Assembly: GCA_963753845.1 (NCBI GenBank)
Contig: CAVWEI010000036.1
Span: 186,001-250,000, forward strand
Direction of reading: 5' to 3'
Source of the DNA: Thiosocius sp963753845
GTDB lineage: Bacteria > Pseudomonadota > Gammaproteobacteria > Chromatiales > Chromatiaceae
DNA: 64,000 nucleotides
In this document: positions 27,475 to 36,184 of the stretch, one piece after another
Position numbering within the stretch: position 1 is the first letter of the stretch
Layout of the letters: every line of letters begins with the position of its first letter
The notes under the pieces: generated by a model
Seen by the model: only the letters and a program-made list of their open reading frames with translations
Databases searched by the model: none
Told to the model about the DNA's origin: nothing
Made by a program: the position numbers and the translations under genes

Positions 27475-28070
27475 TAGCCGCCAGCGAAATTATTACAGTG
27501 TAATAATCGACGGCCCTGGGGGCTCTCCAGCCAGCATCCAGCGAGGCCGCCCATGTCACTAGCAGCGAAGCGGGGTAGTGACATGGGTGGTAACCCCAAC
27601 AACCGCGCGACGTTCGGGGCGGTTTTCTGAGTGACGGGCGAGTGACGGGTTCGCAGAATGCGTCCAACGCGAGGATTTATCCGCGGCCACTGCGGCAAAG
27701 TGGCAATCCCCATGTGCAACAACCGAAAGGAGGTGAACCAACCCGAAACCGAACCGGCTCCCCGGAGCCAACAGGCGCCGACCGCCGTTCCCACAGGAAC
27801 GCCCGGCGCGGCCTGAAACCAGGCCAGGTCGATGCGGGAGTAGTGCCCCCCGCGACACGTTCTGCCCCTCCCCTGGAGGCTTGGTCCGACAGCGCTACGG
27901 CGCTGACGGAGTGTCAGAAACACTTACCTGACGATCCCGGCACTGAATCGCTCGAATGCAATTTGCCCGGATTGGGTAATGACCTGCCCAATCTGGGCAC
28001 GTCGCCGACGGTAAAGCGGGCTTCACGTAACGCGGATTCTGGTAAGTGTTGCTTTACTTTATGTGATACA
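27475..28070. other. Island intergenic region with palindromes, no clear gene
   Basis: About 600 bases with open frames but no protein I recognise. It has a perfect eight-base-arm palindrome TTATTACAGTGTAATAA at 27490-27506 and a 12-bp stem CCCATGTCACTA / TAGTGACATGGG at 27550-27587. A GCGGTTTTCTG run near 27624 could end a transcript. AACACTTACC at 27919-27928 is the exact reverse complement of GGTAAGTGTT at 28041-28050 near the Fic operator. Confidence 0.5.
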
Positions 28071-28090
28071 TGGTAAAGAATTGCTTACCA
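28040..28090. promoter_or_regulatory. Repeated operator overlapping the fic start codon
   Basis: TGGTAAAGAATTGCTTACCA at 28071-28090 is a near-perfect 20-base palindrome whose last A is the first base of the fic ATG. A related site TGGTAAGTGTTGCTTTACTT sits at 28040-28059, giving two copies 31 bases apart. A protein bound there would block both transcription and start-codon access. Confidence 0.55.
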
Positions 28091-29241
28091 TGAGTCCGCA
28101 ATCCACAGGCCGTTATCGAACCACCACTGTCGCCGGTGAATCGGTCGAGGCCTTCGTCCCCGACCCGCTGCCGCCGCGGCTCAGCGCCAAGCAGCTGGCG
28201 TCGCTGAGCGAACCGCTGCGCGAGGCCGAGGCGGCGCTGGGCAGGCTCGACCTGGCTGGTGAGATGATCCCGTCGCTCGACTGGTTCATCTACGCCTTCG
28301 TGCGCAAGGAGGCCCTGTTGTCCTCGGAGATCGAAGGCACCCAGGCGACGTTGGTTGACGTGCTGGCCTGGGAGCAGGCCGAGCAGCCCGGTGCCTCGAA
28401 CCTTGACGACATCGAGGAAGTCACCAACTACGTCGCTGCCGTCAATCATGCCTTCACGGAGATCCATTCGCCCAAAGGCCCACCGATCTCCGTGCGCCTG
28501 CTCAACGACTGCCATCGTATCCTCATGCAAGGCGTGCGTGGCGCCAGCAAGCAGCCGGGCGAGCTGCGCCGCTCGCAGAACTGGATCGGTGGCAGCCGGC
28601 CCGGTAACGCCGTGTTCGTGCCGCCGCCACCGGAGCAGGTCGCTGGTCTGCTCAGCGATCTCGAACACTACATCCATGCCGAGGACGACTTGGCGCCACT
28701 GCTGCGTATTGCGCTGGTGCATGTCCAGTTCGAGACCATCCACCCTTACCTCGACGGCAACGGCCGCCTGGGCCGGATGCTGATCGCGCTGCTGCTGGAC
28801 CACTGGAAATTGCTAAAAAGCCCGTTGCTCTATCTGAGCCTCTATCTCAAGCAGAACCAGGCCGCCTATTACCGCTGGCTCGAGGCAATTCGGACCGAGG
28901 GCGACTGGGTCGGCTGGCTGCGGTTCTTTATGGTCGGCGTGGCCGAGATCGCCGACGACGCCACCCGCACTGCGAGTGCCCTGTATGCGCGAGTGAACGA
29001 AGACCGGAGGGTATTGCTCGGAACTCCTGGTGCGACCGTCACGGCCATCCAACTCTTTGAGCTGCTCCCCGAGCACCCGATCGTGACGATGCCGTCGGTC
29101 ACACGCCTGCTGTTGATCAGCAAGCCGACCGCCGGCAAGGCGATTGATGTGCTGATCAAGGCCGGCATCCTCGCCGAGGTGGGAGAGCGCAAGCGCGACC
29201 GGCTTTACCGATACAAGGGCTATTTGGGGCTGCTCGATTGA
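28090..29241 (+). CDS. Fic family protein (class II type)
   Basis: Fic-fold nucleotidyltransferase of 383 aa. The catalytic motif HPYLDGNGRLGRM (fits HPFxxGNGRxxR) is near residue 221. An N-terminal segment LLSSEIEGTQATLVDVL has the S-x-x-x-E-G inhibitory helix typical of class II Fic proteins, which curb their own AMPylation. A C-terminal winged-helix-like region (MPSVTRLLLISKPTAGKAID) may bind DNA. The ATG at 28090 is chosen because the upstream in-frame ATG at 28063 is inside the operator. Target protein is unknown. Confidence 0.88.
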   Translation: MSPQSTGRYRTTTVAGESVEAFVPDPLPPRLSAKQLASLSEPLREAEAALGRLDLAGEMIPSLDWFIYAFVRKEALLSSEIEGTQATLVDVLAWEQAEQPGASNLDDIEEVTNYVAAVNHAFTEIHSPKGPPISVRLLNDCHRILMQGVRGASKQPGELRRSQNWIGGSRPGNAVFVPPPPEQVAGLLSDLEHYIHAEDDLAPLLRIALVHVQFETIHPYLDGNGRLGRMLIALLLDHWKLLKSPLLYLSLYLKQNQAAYYRWLEAIRTEGDWVGWLRFFMVGVAEIADDATRTASALYARVNEDRRVLLGTPGATVTAIQLFELLPEHPIVTMPSVTRLLLISKPTAGKAIDVLIKAGILAEVGERKRDRLYRYKGYLGLLD

Positions 29242-29642
29242 CTGTTCGGCTACGGCAGTGGCCCACCCGAATCCGTCGTGAGCCGGTCGTTCTCGGCAAT
29301 ATCCTTCAAAACATTCGTATTGCCGAACGCGGTGTGTCTGAGGCCGAGTCCGGGCGGTCAATGGATCAAAAAACTCACGCTTCGGGTGTCGGCTCTCTGT
29401 TTCAAAAGAGACAGCCGAGAGAATGTCCTGGTGGGCCGGTCTTCGGCCAGAGCGGTCGTTGAAGATTCGATCGGGCAGTGACTGCAATGGGGTGGATACC
29501 GGACGTAGGCCAGGAAATCCGATCGAGCGGCGGCTTTCTTATTTCCCGACCGGCAGAAAGCAACACATCGGCGATGGCTGATCTGATTCGACTCGAGTCA
29601 ACGCAAGTAGCCTTCGGCCTATCAGCCAACAGCGAAAAGCAC
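29242..29642. other. Gene-free stretch between fic and the toxin gene
   Basis: About 400 bases between the convergent ends of fic and the toxin gene. It holds short open frames on both strands but none with a recognisable motif or ribosome site, and no obvious RNA or repeat. I see nothing definite. Confidence 0.5.
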
Positions 29643-29927
29643 TCAATTGCGCACCGGCGGCCACTGCCGAGACGTGTGAACCAGTGTCAGTATCCACGCC
29701 GTCTCGCCATCCATCTCGTAGACCAGGCGGTAGTGCTCATGGGGGACCAGCTCCAGCGTGCCGGGGGCTATCCCCTGTCGGCCGATCCGTGGATGATCCA
29801 TCAGCTTGGACGCCGCCTGGCTGAACTGCTCGTCCATCCGGGCGGCCGCCTGTGGATTATCAGCGGCGATGTAGTCCCAGATGTCGAGGCGATCCTGCAG
29901 CGCCTCGGGCGTCCATATGACCCTCAC
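29643..29927 (-). CDS. ParE/RelE superfamily toxin
   Basis: Toxin component of 94 aa with the family layout: MRVIWTPEALQDRLDIWDYI, then NPQAAARMDEQFSQAASKLM, the HPRIGRQG turn and EHYRLVYEMDGETAWILTLV. The sequence fits the ParE/RelE superfamily; whether it poisons gyrase or cuts mRNA is not decidable here. The start overlaps the antitoxin stop by four bases, the usual antitoxin-first coupling. Confidence 0.85.
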   Translation of the reverse strand: MRVIWTPEALQDRLDIWDYIAADNPQAAARMDEQFSQAASKLMDHPRIGRQGIAPGTLELVPHEHYRLVYEMDGETAWILTLVHTSRQWPPVRN

Positions 29928-30202
29928 GACTGGTGATCGACCTGGGCGCGACGGCTGACGAACTCGGCTTCGACCTCATCGTTGGAGCGACCCTGGCCGG
30001 CACGCATCGACGCTCGACCTGCTTCGACCTTGCCGCGCAGATAGGCGTCGTACTCCCGCGCCTCGCGCTGGCGCTGCACGAACTCGCGCATCAACTCGCG
30101 CATGACCTGGGAAGCCGGACGGTGCGAGGCCTCAGCCTCGGCCATGAACTCGTCGCGTAGCTCAGGCTCCAGCTTCATCGTGAACACGGCTTGTTTCGAC
30201 AT
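29924..30202 (-). CDS. Antitoxin of the ParE/RelE-type pair
   Basis: Antitoxin of 92 aa from ATG 30202. The N-terminal MSKQAVFTMKLEPELRDEFM is a ribbon-helix-helix DNA-binding start and ASQVMRELMREFVQRQREAR is the following helix. The acidic C-terminus, with NDEVEAEFVSRR, is expected to wrap the toxin. A start 18 bases upstream is possible. A palindromic site at 30227-30246 lies where it could autoregulate. Confidence 0.85.
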   Translation of the reverse strand: MSKQAVFTMKLEPELRDEFMAEAEASHRPASQVMRELMREFVQRQREAREYDAYLRGKVEAGRASMRAGQGRSNDEVEAEFVSRRAQVDHQS

Positions 30203-30226
30203 GGCAGTCTCCATCAGCAAGATACT

Positions 30227-30246
30227 AACGAAGTATATACGTTTTC
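30227..30246. promoter_or_regulatory. Operator-like site upstream of the antitoxin gene
   Basis: AACGAAGTATATACGTTTTC is centred on the perfect eight-base palindrome GTATATAC with AACG/CGTT flanks. It lies about 25 bases upstream of the antitoxin start, matching ribbon-helix-helix autoregulation sites. Confidence 0.5.
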
Positions 30247-30302
30247 ATTACTCATGGTGTCATGTGTGGGTGAGCTTTCGACGCGACGCGCCACTGGACT
30301 GA

Positions 30303-30692
30303 AGTGAAGTTCAGAATTACGCAGCGTACTCGGTCAAAAGCCGACCTTCTTACACGCGGCGAATTCAGTCAGCATCATGTGCAAAGTGAAAGGGCGGTGG
30401 TCGGTCGGCGCTAATTGTTTTAGACAAACACAAATGAGGTACTGCCATGGTGTCTCCGCATTTTACAAAAATACAACGAACCGTCCTGGACAAATAAAGC
30501 AATTCCTTATTGCGCATCCTGACATCTTAATTGACCAAAACATTGCTTGGTGTCAGATGTCTTTACAAACCCTACCAGTGATCGGGTATCCGTCGAACAC
30601 TTTATCAAGTCAATTCAATCCGTTGTCAGTTCGGCACGGATGTTGCTTATTTCATCAGGTTATATGCACAGCCGCTGGTAGAGAGATTCGTT
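30303..30692. other. AT-richer gap upstream of the kelch gene
   Basis: About 390 bases visibly poorer in G and C than the surroundings. An open frame through it lacks a ribosome site and recognisable content. It probably holds the promoter of the kelch-like gene, but I cannot point to clear boxes. Confidence 0.4.
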
Positions 30693-31979
30693 ATGTTTAT
30701 TCCTAGCAACAGAAACCTGGTCACTGCAATCGTTGCGGTATTCATTGTATCGCTGTCGAGCGGTAGTGCATTCGCTTACGGTAACTTCTGGCCTGGGTCC
30801 GACCTTGATAAATATGAATGGACAGAAGTTAACCCAGACGCGTCATGGGAGGCGCGCGCGGGACTCCAAGTAGTTGAGTTGCGTAACCGGCTTTACCTGA
30901 TGGGAGGCCGAACACCAATAGATCCCGCCATTGATCCTTCTCCGGGCGCCAGCATCATATGGGGTGATGTTTGGAAAAGCAGGGATAAAGGTACTACCTG
31001 GTCGAAAATACTTGATACTGATGACGAAGGGCATTGGCCCGCGCGCGCTTACTTTCAGGCCGTCACCAGGGACCGTCACATGTATGTCTTGGGCGGACAG
31101 AATTTCAATGTCGATAATCCGGCTTGTCCGCCATTCCCCAGCAACTGTCCCCCGAAGATATCCAAATTCTTCAACGATGTCTGGCGCAGTCGTGACGGAG
31201 TGAGATGGAAGCTGATGACAGAAAACGCCGGATGGGCGGGCCGCGCGGGTTTGAGTGCGGTCGTGCTAAAAGGTGCAATCTATGTAATGGGTGGATCTTT
31301 TAACGATGACCCAGCAGTAATTGGCGGCCCTCCGGAACGAGTCTATTTCAATGATGTGTGGAGGTCTTCCAATGGTGGTCGTAGTTGGGTACGACTTACC
31401 GAACATGCGCCTTGGGCACCACGAGCGGGCGCGGTCGCTGTAAAAAAGAACGGATATATCTACTTGATCGGCGGAGAGGACGGATTCACTTGTGACTCAG
31501 GTGGCGAGCGCTGCCCGCCTTACTTCAACGATGTATGGCGCACCCGAGACGGATTTAATTGGGAGTTAGTTACCGAGGCTGCCCCATGGTCGCCAAGACC
31601 TGGCCATCAAGTTGTCGTCCTCAAAAACCACTTCGTGCTGTTCGGCGGCTTTGGGCTCAGTGACGATCCTGCCGACCCCTTCAAGCCGTCCAACCCGACG
31701 GACATGTGGATTAGCCGAGACGGCGAGGAATGGTGGAAGGCACTTGAGCCACCTTGGCTTGCTTATAACCCAGCGGATATCAAGTACGATTTCGATGCCT
31801 TGGTGCTTCGTGGTGGCCGCTTTGGATCACGGAAACCGGCAATCTATACCTTTGGGGGCGACCGCGAGACCTTCAACTTTTTTGACCCGTTCAACTATCT
31901 CAATGTTGATAATGATGTCTGGAGCTTTAGCCCACCACCAAAAGCATTTTTTAGGAAATCCCATTCTCCCGCGAAATAG
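30693..31979 (+). CDS. Secreted kelch/beta-propeller-like protein
   Basis: A 428-aa exported protein: signal peptide AIVAVFIVSLSSGSAFA, then about five repeated blades. Each blade has a G-R-x-G / Y-x-x-G-G pattern and ends in FNDVWRSRDG-type strands: GDVWKSRDKGTTW, FNDVWRSRDGVRW, FNDVWRSSNGGRSW, FNDVWRTRDGFNW and TDMWISRDGEEW. It lies in the island and has lower GC content than core genes, consistent with transfer. The ligand is unknown; a surface-binding or extracellular role is inferred. Confidence 0.8.
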   Translation: MFIPSNRNLVTAIVAVFIVSLSSGSAFAYGNFWPGSDLDKYEWTEVNPDASWEARAGLQVVELRNRLYLMGGRTPIDPAIDPSPGASIIWGDVWKSRDKGTTWSKILDTDDEGHWPARAYFQAVTRDRHMYVLGGQNFNVDNPACPPFPSNCPPKISKFFNDVWRSRDGVRWKLMTENAGWAGRAGLSAVVLKGAIYVMGGSFNDDPAVIGGPPERVYFNDVWRSSNGGRSWVRLTEHAPWAPRAGAVAVKKNGYIYLIGGEDGFTCDSGGERCPPYFNDVWRTRDGFNWELVTEAAPWSPRPGHQVVVLKNHFVLFGGFGLSDDPADPFKPSNPTDMWISRDGEEWWKALEPPWLAYNPADIKYDFDALVLRGGRFGSRKPAIYTFGGDRETFNFFDPFNYLNVDNDVWSFSPPPKAFFRKSHSPAK

Positions 31980-31987
31980 CGTCGCTG

Positions 31988-32014
31988 GTATCCGCTTCGC
32001 GCGAAAGCGGATAC
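31988..32014 (+). terminator. Hairpin downstream of the kelch gene
   Basis: GTATCCGCTT (31988-31997) pairs with AAGCGGATAC (32005-32014) around a seven-base loop, starting nine bases after the stop. It lacks a T-run, so it is a candidate transcript-end or stability hairpin rather than a standard intrinsic terminator. Confidence 0.5.
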
Positions 32015-32726
32015 GAGCTTAACAGGCAGAAAAGCCAGCACGCCTCGTTTCACACTGGGTTTTTCATGGTCCGCGAGCGACAGATCCTAGTCGAGGCCGC
32101 ACATTAGCCACCATGTGCGAACCGGCATCTCATTGTTGGTTCCTGCCGAGCAAACCAACCCCTGGTATGGCCGCTTGGTGTCGGGTCCTGCCGGTCAGGA
32201 GTTCAAAAAGCTGCCGTTCGCCGAGGTTTTCGGCCAATGTCCGTGTAACCGATCCATTGCGGAAGCAGTCGGATCCAATTTCCAACGACAGCTTCGGCCG
32301 AACTGCTGCCCCACATTCCATCTCGGCACCCGACCGCACAAAAGCGCATACCAGTCATTTGCTCGTCGCAGGCGCCAATGGCAGATGATTCAAGAGGTGC
32401 CGGCGCAGCCGCATTGAAGTGGGAAGCTAATAGCCAGCGGTTACGCGGAGTCAGTACCGCTGAGTTGGAAACACTTAGACCCGCACGGTCGGTTTGATCT
32501 CGACATGATCACATGACCGGATGGCGCCATACGTTTGCCCAGCCGGTACCTCCCGCAAACTTGCCGGGCTTGAGAGGCTGCCGGTGTTGTCCGCCGCAAG
32601 CACGCACCGCGCGCCTCGAAGGCTGGATGCTCGGGAGTCGCTGATAGAAGTTTCTTATGGGTTGCTGGCGAATTCTCGGTACACCTGCGGTACACCGCCG
32701 AAATTCCACACTTCGCTCCAAACTAA
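32015..32726. other. Decayed end of the island, no recognisable gene
   Basis: About 700 bases with short open frames in several readings but no known motif. Near 32680-32700 two CGGTACACC words resemble those beside the integrase at 25354-25372, so this may be the element's right-hand arm-site region. The insertion sequence interrupts the sequence directly afterwards. Confidence 0.45.
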
Positions 32727-34739
32727 CCCAACTTAGCGGATTCGAGACTTTGGTGACGCCAACTCATTGATCGGTATAGACGCCCCCCCTGAAGGTCTGC
32801 ACTACACGGAGGTGGCGGCGTCGACCTGAGCGGTGGTGATTCTCGGCGGCGGTTGGGCGGGCAGTTCGAGGTTGAGCCGCTCAAGCAGAAGCTTGAGCTC
32901 GCGCTCGGGCTCGGTGTAGCGGGTCAGCACCAGTTCGCGACCATCGGTGGTGGGGATATGCACATCGAGCATCTGCACGGCAGCGAACTTCTCGAGCACG
33001 CTGCGCGCGGTGAGACCGCTCGCGTGCGGACGCAACTGCTGGGTCAGCGTGACCTGCAAACAGTAGGCGAGGAAGGCGATGAAGATGTGTGCGTCGATGC
33101 GCTGCTCGAGTTGATGATAGATCGGGCGCACGGCGAGATCGCCCTTCAGATCCTTGAACGCCTGTTCGACCTGCACGAGCTGGATGTAGTAACGCCACAG
33201 TTCGGCGGGGTCGGAGCTGGTGAGATTGGTACGCAGCAGATAACGCCCTTCGCGACGACGCACTTCGCGCAGCTTGTTGCGGCGCAAGGCGTAGCTGAAG
33301 GACGCGGCTTGGTCCGCGACCGTCACCTCGACGAGGCGCCATGCAGAGGGCGATTGGTTTTGCGCAGCGCCAAGCTTCATCAACAGCGCTTCGCGGCTCA
33401 GATTCATTGAGGACAGTTTCGCCAGGCGAGCCCAGAGGCGTTTGAGCTGGCGCTTGCGCATCGCGCGCTCCTTGGCGATGCGGTCGTGGCTTTGCGCGAA
33501 GACGATCATCTCGTCGTCTTGCGCCAGCAGCTTGACCTGCACGCCGGGGCGCACCTCATGCCAGGGTTTGAGCAGCAGCGCCTTCTCCAAGCGCGACAGT
33601 CGACCCTTGGGCGTGCCACACAGGTAGTACACGGGTGGATCGCTGTCGCGCATCTCGCGCAAGACCGCCTCGGTGGGAATGCCGCGGTCCATCACCCACA
33701 CCCGGCGGGCCTTGCCATACTGGTTCTCGATCAGCGAGAGGAAGTCACGCAGCGTCGTCTTGTCCGCGGTGTTTCCGGGCAGCACCTCGTAGGCCAGTGG
33801 CAAACCCTGCGGCGTCACCACCAGCGCGATCACCACTTGCACGCAGTCGCTGCGTCGGTCGCGAGAGTGGCCATAGCGGCGCTTGTCATCCTCCTCGAAC
33901 GGCGGGCTTGCCTCGAAGTAAGTGCTGGTCAGATCGTAGAGCAGGACGTCGAACTCGGCGTTGAACAGATCCCTCCAGCGGCCGACCAGATGGTCGAACA
34001 CCGCGCTCTTGTGCTCCAGGATCCGGTCGTGACAGGCATAGAGCTTGTGGATGTCGCCCACGCGCTCATCGGCGCCGAGCAGATCCTTCAGCGCACTGCG
34101 CTCGAACCACTGCCGGTGTAATCGCCACTCGCTACCAGGTGACAACAGCCGGTAGGCCACCAGCACGAACAGCACCTGCTCCCAGCGCGTGCCCTTGCGG
34201 CTGCGCGACAGGCGCTGCGACCAAAAGCGGTCCAGCTCCAGGCGCTCCCACAACTTCAGCGTCAACCAGCATGAACCCCACACACGTGGATGACATAGTC
34301 GCAGCTGCGATAGACGCAGCCGCACCACCGAGGCGTCTAACGCGCATTCATCGATGCGGTCTTCTGGAAACAGTGCGACAGTGCGCGGCGCATCTTCGCG
34401 CTCGTCCAACACCTCGATGGAGCGCCGCCAGGCGTGCGCCTGCGAATCGTTGATCTCGCCCAGATACAGCACGTGTCGTTGCAGCACGCGCCCATCGGCC
34501 AAGCGTCGATTCTCCACGACGCTCCAATACCGATGCGTCTTGCCATCCTTCTTGCGAGTCGTCGCGCGCAGAAACATGGCAACCCATTATCCGCATGCGC
34601 ACTGCAAAGAAAACCACCAAGGTCTTCACTACAGCGGCTTCTGAACGTTTCCGCGCAAGCGCACCCATGGAAAACAATCAGTTACGCGGCATGGACTACG
34701 TAAATTTGCGAAAATCCGGGGCGAATCCGCTAAGTTGGG
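32727..34739. mobile_element. IS1634-like insertion sequence, 2,013 bp
   Basis: Perfect 18-base inverted ends CCCAACTTAGCGGATTCG (32727-32744) and CGAATCCGCTAAGTTGGG (34722-34739). They are flanked by CTAA on both sides (32723-32726 and 34740-34743), read as a target duplication. One transposase gene fills most of the length. The element looks complete and could be active. It sits inside the island's right end. Confidence 0.9.
32802..34577 (-). CDS. IS1634/IS4-type DDE transposase
   Basis: A 591-aa transposase. The N-terminal part begins MFLRATTRKKDGKTHRYWSV. The catalytic core has LLYDLTSTYFEASPPFEEDD (first D), RVWVMDRGIPTEAVLREM (second D) and a C-terminal helix with the E in LVQVEQAFKDLKGDLAVRPI, consistent with IS1634 members of the IS4 superfamily. 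It spans the IS without frameshift, so function is plausible. Start ATG at 34577 leaves about 145 bases to the right-hand end. Confidence 0.93.
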   Translation of the reverse strand: MFLRATTRKKDGKTHRYWSVVENRRLADGRVLQRHVLYLGEINDSQAHAWRRSIEVLDEREDAPRTVALFPEDRIDECALDASVVRLRLSQLRLCHPRVWGSCWLTLKLWERLELDRFWSQRLSRSRKGTRWEQVLFVLVAYRLLSPGSEWRLHRQWFERSALKDLLGADERVGDIHKLYACHDRILEHKSAVFDHLVGRWRDLFNAEFDVLLYDLTSTYFEASPPFEEDDKRRYGHSRDRRSDCVQVVIALVVTPQGLPLAYEVLPGNTADKTTLRDFLSLIENQYGKARRVWVMDRGIPTEAVLREMRDSDPPVYYLCGTPKGRLSRLEKALLLKPWHEVRPGVQVKLLAQDDEMIVFAQSHDRIAKERAMRKRQLKRLWARLAKLSSMNLSREALLMKLGAAQNQSPSAWRLVEVTVADQAASFSYALRRNKLREVRRREGRYLLRTNLTSSDPAELWRYYIQLVQVEQAFKDLKGDLAVRPIYHQLEQRIDAHIFIAFLAYCLQVTLTQQLRPHASGLTARSVLEKFAAVQMLDVHIPTTDGRELVLTRYTEPERELKLLLERLNLELPAQPPPRITTAQVDAATSV

Positions 34740-34832
34740 CTAACACAAGCTATTGAATCAACTTGATTTTGCCGAACTGTTCCGCGAATTGCCTGATCCA
34801 GCCAAATCAGTAACTTATTGATTTTATTGGCG

Positions 34833-34877
34833 TTGAAAATCCCGGTGTCGGCAGTTCGATACTGTCCCTGGGCACCA
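34833..34877 (+). repeat. Right-hand attachment copy of tRNA-Phe 3' end
   Basis: 45 bases from TTGAAAATCCC to CTGGGCACCA duplicate 25256-25300 with two mismatches (C to G, T to A). It lacks the tRNA 5' half, so it is not a second tRNA but the displaced target left by integration. The mismatches suggest an old event or recombination with a related att sequence. Confidence 0.9.
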
Positions 34878-34883
34878 TATTGA

Positions 34884-35345
34884 TCAACGGCTTACGCGCA
34901 ATCGTAGGCCGTTTTTCATTTCCGCTTGTGCCGGAATTGTGCCTTCAATACGACTCGCCGCCCCTTTGAGGTGGTCTGCCGCCAGATGCGCATAGCGCAA
35001 CAACTTGTCACACGATGACCGGCCGCCAAGCTCCTGGAGTTCTTGGAGACAGGTCCCACTTTGCACGTACCAGGACGCCCAGGCATGGCGAAGGTCGTGC
35101 CAGCGAAAATCCGAGATCCCGGTTCGCCTCAATGCCTCCGCCCAGGCCTTTGTGGTGGTGCGTGCCACGGGTTTGTCTTTGTACGTGAAGACGTACTCCC
35201 GGTGAGCGCCTTTCCGTCTCTGGAGGACCGTTAGGGCATCCTCATTCAACGGCACCGCAATCGCCTTACGGGACTTCGACTCATCGGGATGAACCCATGA
35301 CGGCGGTATTTCGAGTCTCGGCCCTGCGCGCCGGCGACTGCCTAC
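34884..35345 (-). pseudogene. 3' remnant of a second tyrosine integrase
   Basis: An open frame of about 153 codons without its own start carries the integrase C-terminal half: GPRLEIPPSWVHPDESKSRK, AIAVPLNEDALTVLQ, RWHDLRHAWASW with the H-x-x-R box, and LLRYAHLAADHL with the tyrosine nucleophile. The upstream half, including the first catalytic arginine, is gone. Its 3' end is seven bases from the att copy, the layout of an integrase next to its attachment site, so a second element once occupied this spot. Confidence 0.85.
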
Positions 35346-36145
35346 TTACGCCAACCGTACTCGTCCGACGAATTTCGCTCCTTGTCGCGTGCGTCGGGAT
35401 CACGGCCGTCGCCCCGGCCGTCGTTACGGTGGCGCTCGCCGCCCGTGTCACGGTCGCGATCGCGCCCCGGTGCCTGCTGCGCCGCAGGCGCAGGTGCAGG
35501 TGCACGGCCGATTTTCGGTGTGACGGGCACTGTGTTGGTGCCCGTCGGCTGGCGGCGGCCTGGCCGCTTTTCGGTGGGCGTCTTGACGGCTGGCCGGGAT
35601 ATCTCAGTTGCAGTCACCGGCGCCCCGTGTGGCGGCGCGGATTGGATGGCGCCGCGCTCAGGTTGACGCCTCGGGTCGTGGTCCTGCCGGTTACGGTCGG
35701 CGGGCTCGGTGCGTCGCTGATCGTGCTCGCGTGACCGGACCGGCGGATTCGGTACGCCGATCCAGACGTCGTGGTCAAGCTGGTCGGCCTGCTTCGCCCG
35801 GTACCGTTCCGGGGCGTACTGTTCACGGTGTCTCAGTTGCTCCTCGTAAGGGCGTTCGTGAGACGAGCGGATGGTGACGTAACGTCCGAGATAGGGTCGA
35901 AAACGAACGGGCAGTTCGCGCGCACGGATCCAATGGCCGTGCTGGAAGTAGATGTAGATGCGCGTACGCGGATCGTAATAGGAGCCAATCGCCGGGTAAT
36001 ACCAGTAGTCGTAGTACAGCGGGCGCGGCGAATAATAGACACCCGGTTCATGGTAGTCCCGAACCGGGGCACAGGCTGTGATTGCGCCTGCGACAACGGC
36101 CACGAGCACGATCCGGGCAAAGGTCGAGAATCGATGCGATTGCAT
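35342..36145 (-). CDS. Low-complexity lipoprotein
   Basis: Predicted lipoprotein of 267 aa: signal VLVAVVAGAITACAPVRDYH with lipobox ITAC near residue 25. A Tyr-rich stretch follows (GVYYSPRPLYYDYWYYPAIG), and the second half is basic with Arg, Asp, Pro and Gln (PADRNRQDHDPRRQPERG). I do not recognise the family; YXB-like cell-envelope proteins with Tyr-rich N-termini are similar in style. Its end overlaps the integrase remnant, which marks the edge of the disturbed flank. Confidence 0.7.
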   Translation of the reverse strand: MQSHRFSTFARIVLVAVVAGAITACAPVRDYHEPGVYYSPRPLYYDYWYYPAIGSYYDPRTRIYIYFQHGHWIRARELPVRFRPYLGRYVTIRSSHERPYEEQLRHREQYAPERYRAKQADQLDHDVWIGVPNPPVRSREHDQRRTEPADRNRQDHDPRRQPERGAIQSAPPHGAPVTATEISRPAVKTPTEKRPGRRQPTGTNTVPVTPKIGRAPAPAPAAQQAPGRDRDRDTGGERHRNDGRGDGRDPDARDKERNSSDEYGWRK

Positions 36146-36184
36146 GGCGGGCTCCAGTGAATGGCAGCTTGAGTGCCGATGGGT

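Noticed and set aside
27642..28076. 144-codon frame in the island between the replication-like and fic genes
   Set aside because: Proline/arginine-rich text without motif, crosses the operator sites and lacks a credible ribosome site.
30377..30706. 109-codon frame upstream of the kelch gene
   Set aside because: No ribosome site or recognisable content, in an AT-rich gap that more likely holds the promoter.
34833..34877. A second tRNA-Phe gene
   Set aside because: Only the 3' half is present, with a stem mismatch; it is an attachment-site copy.
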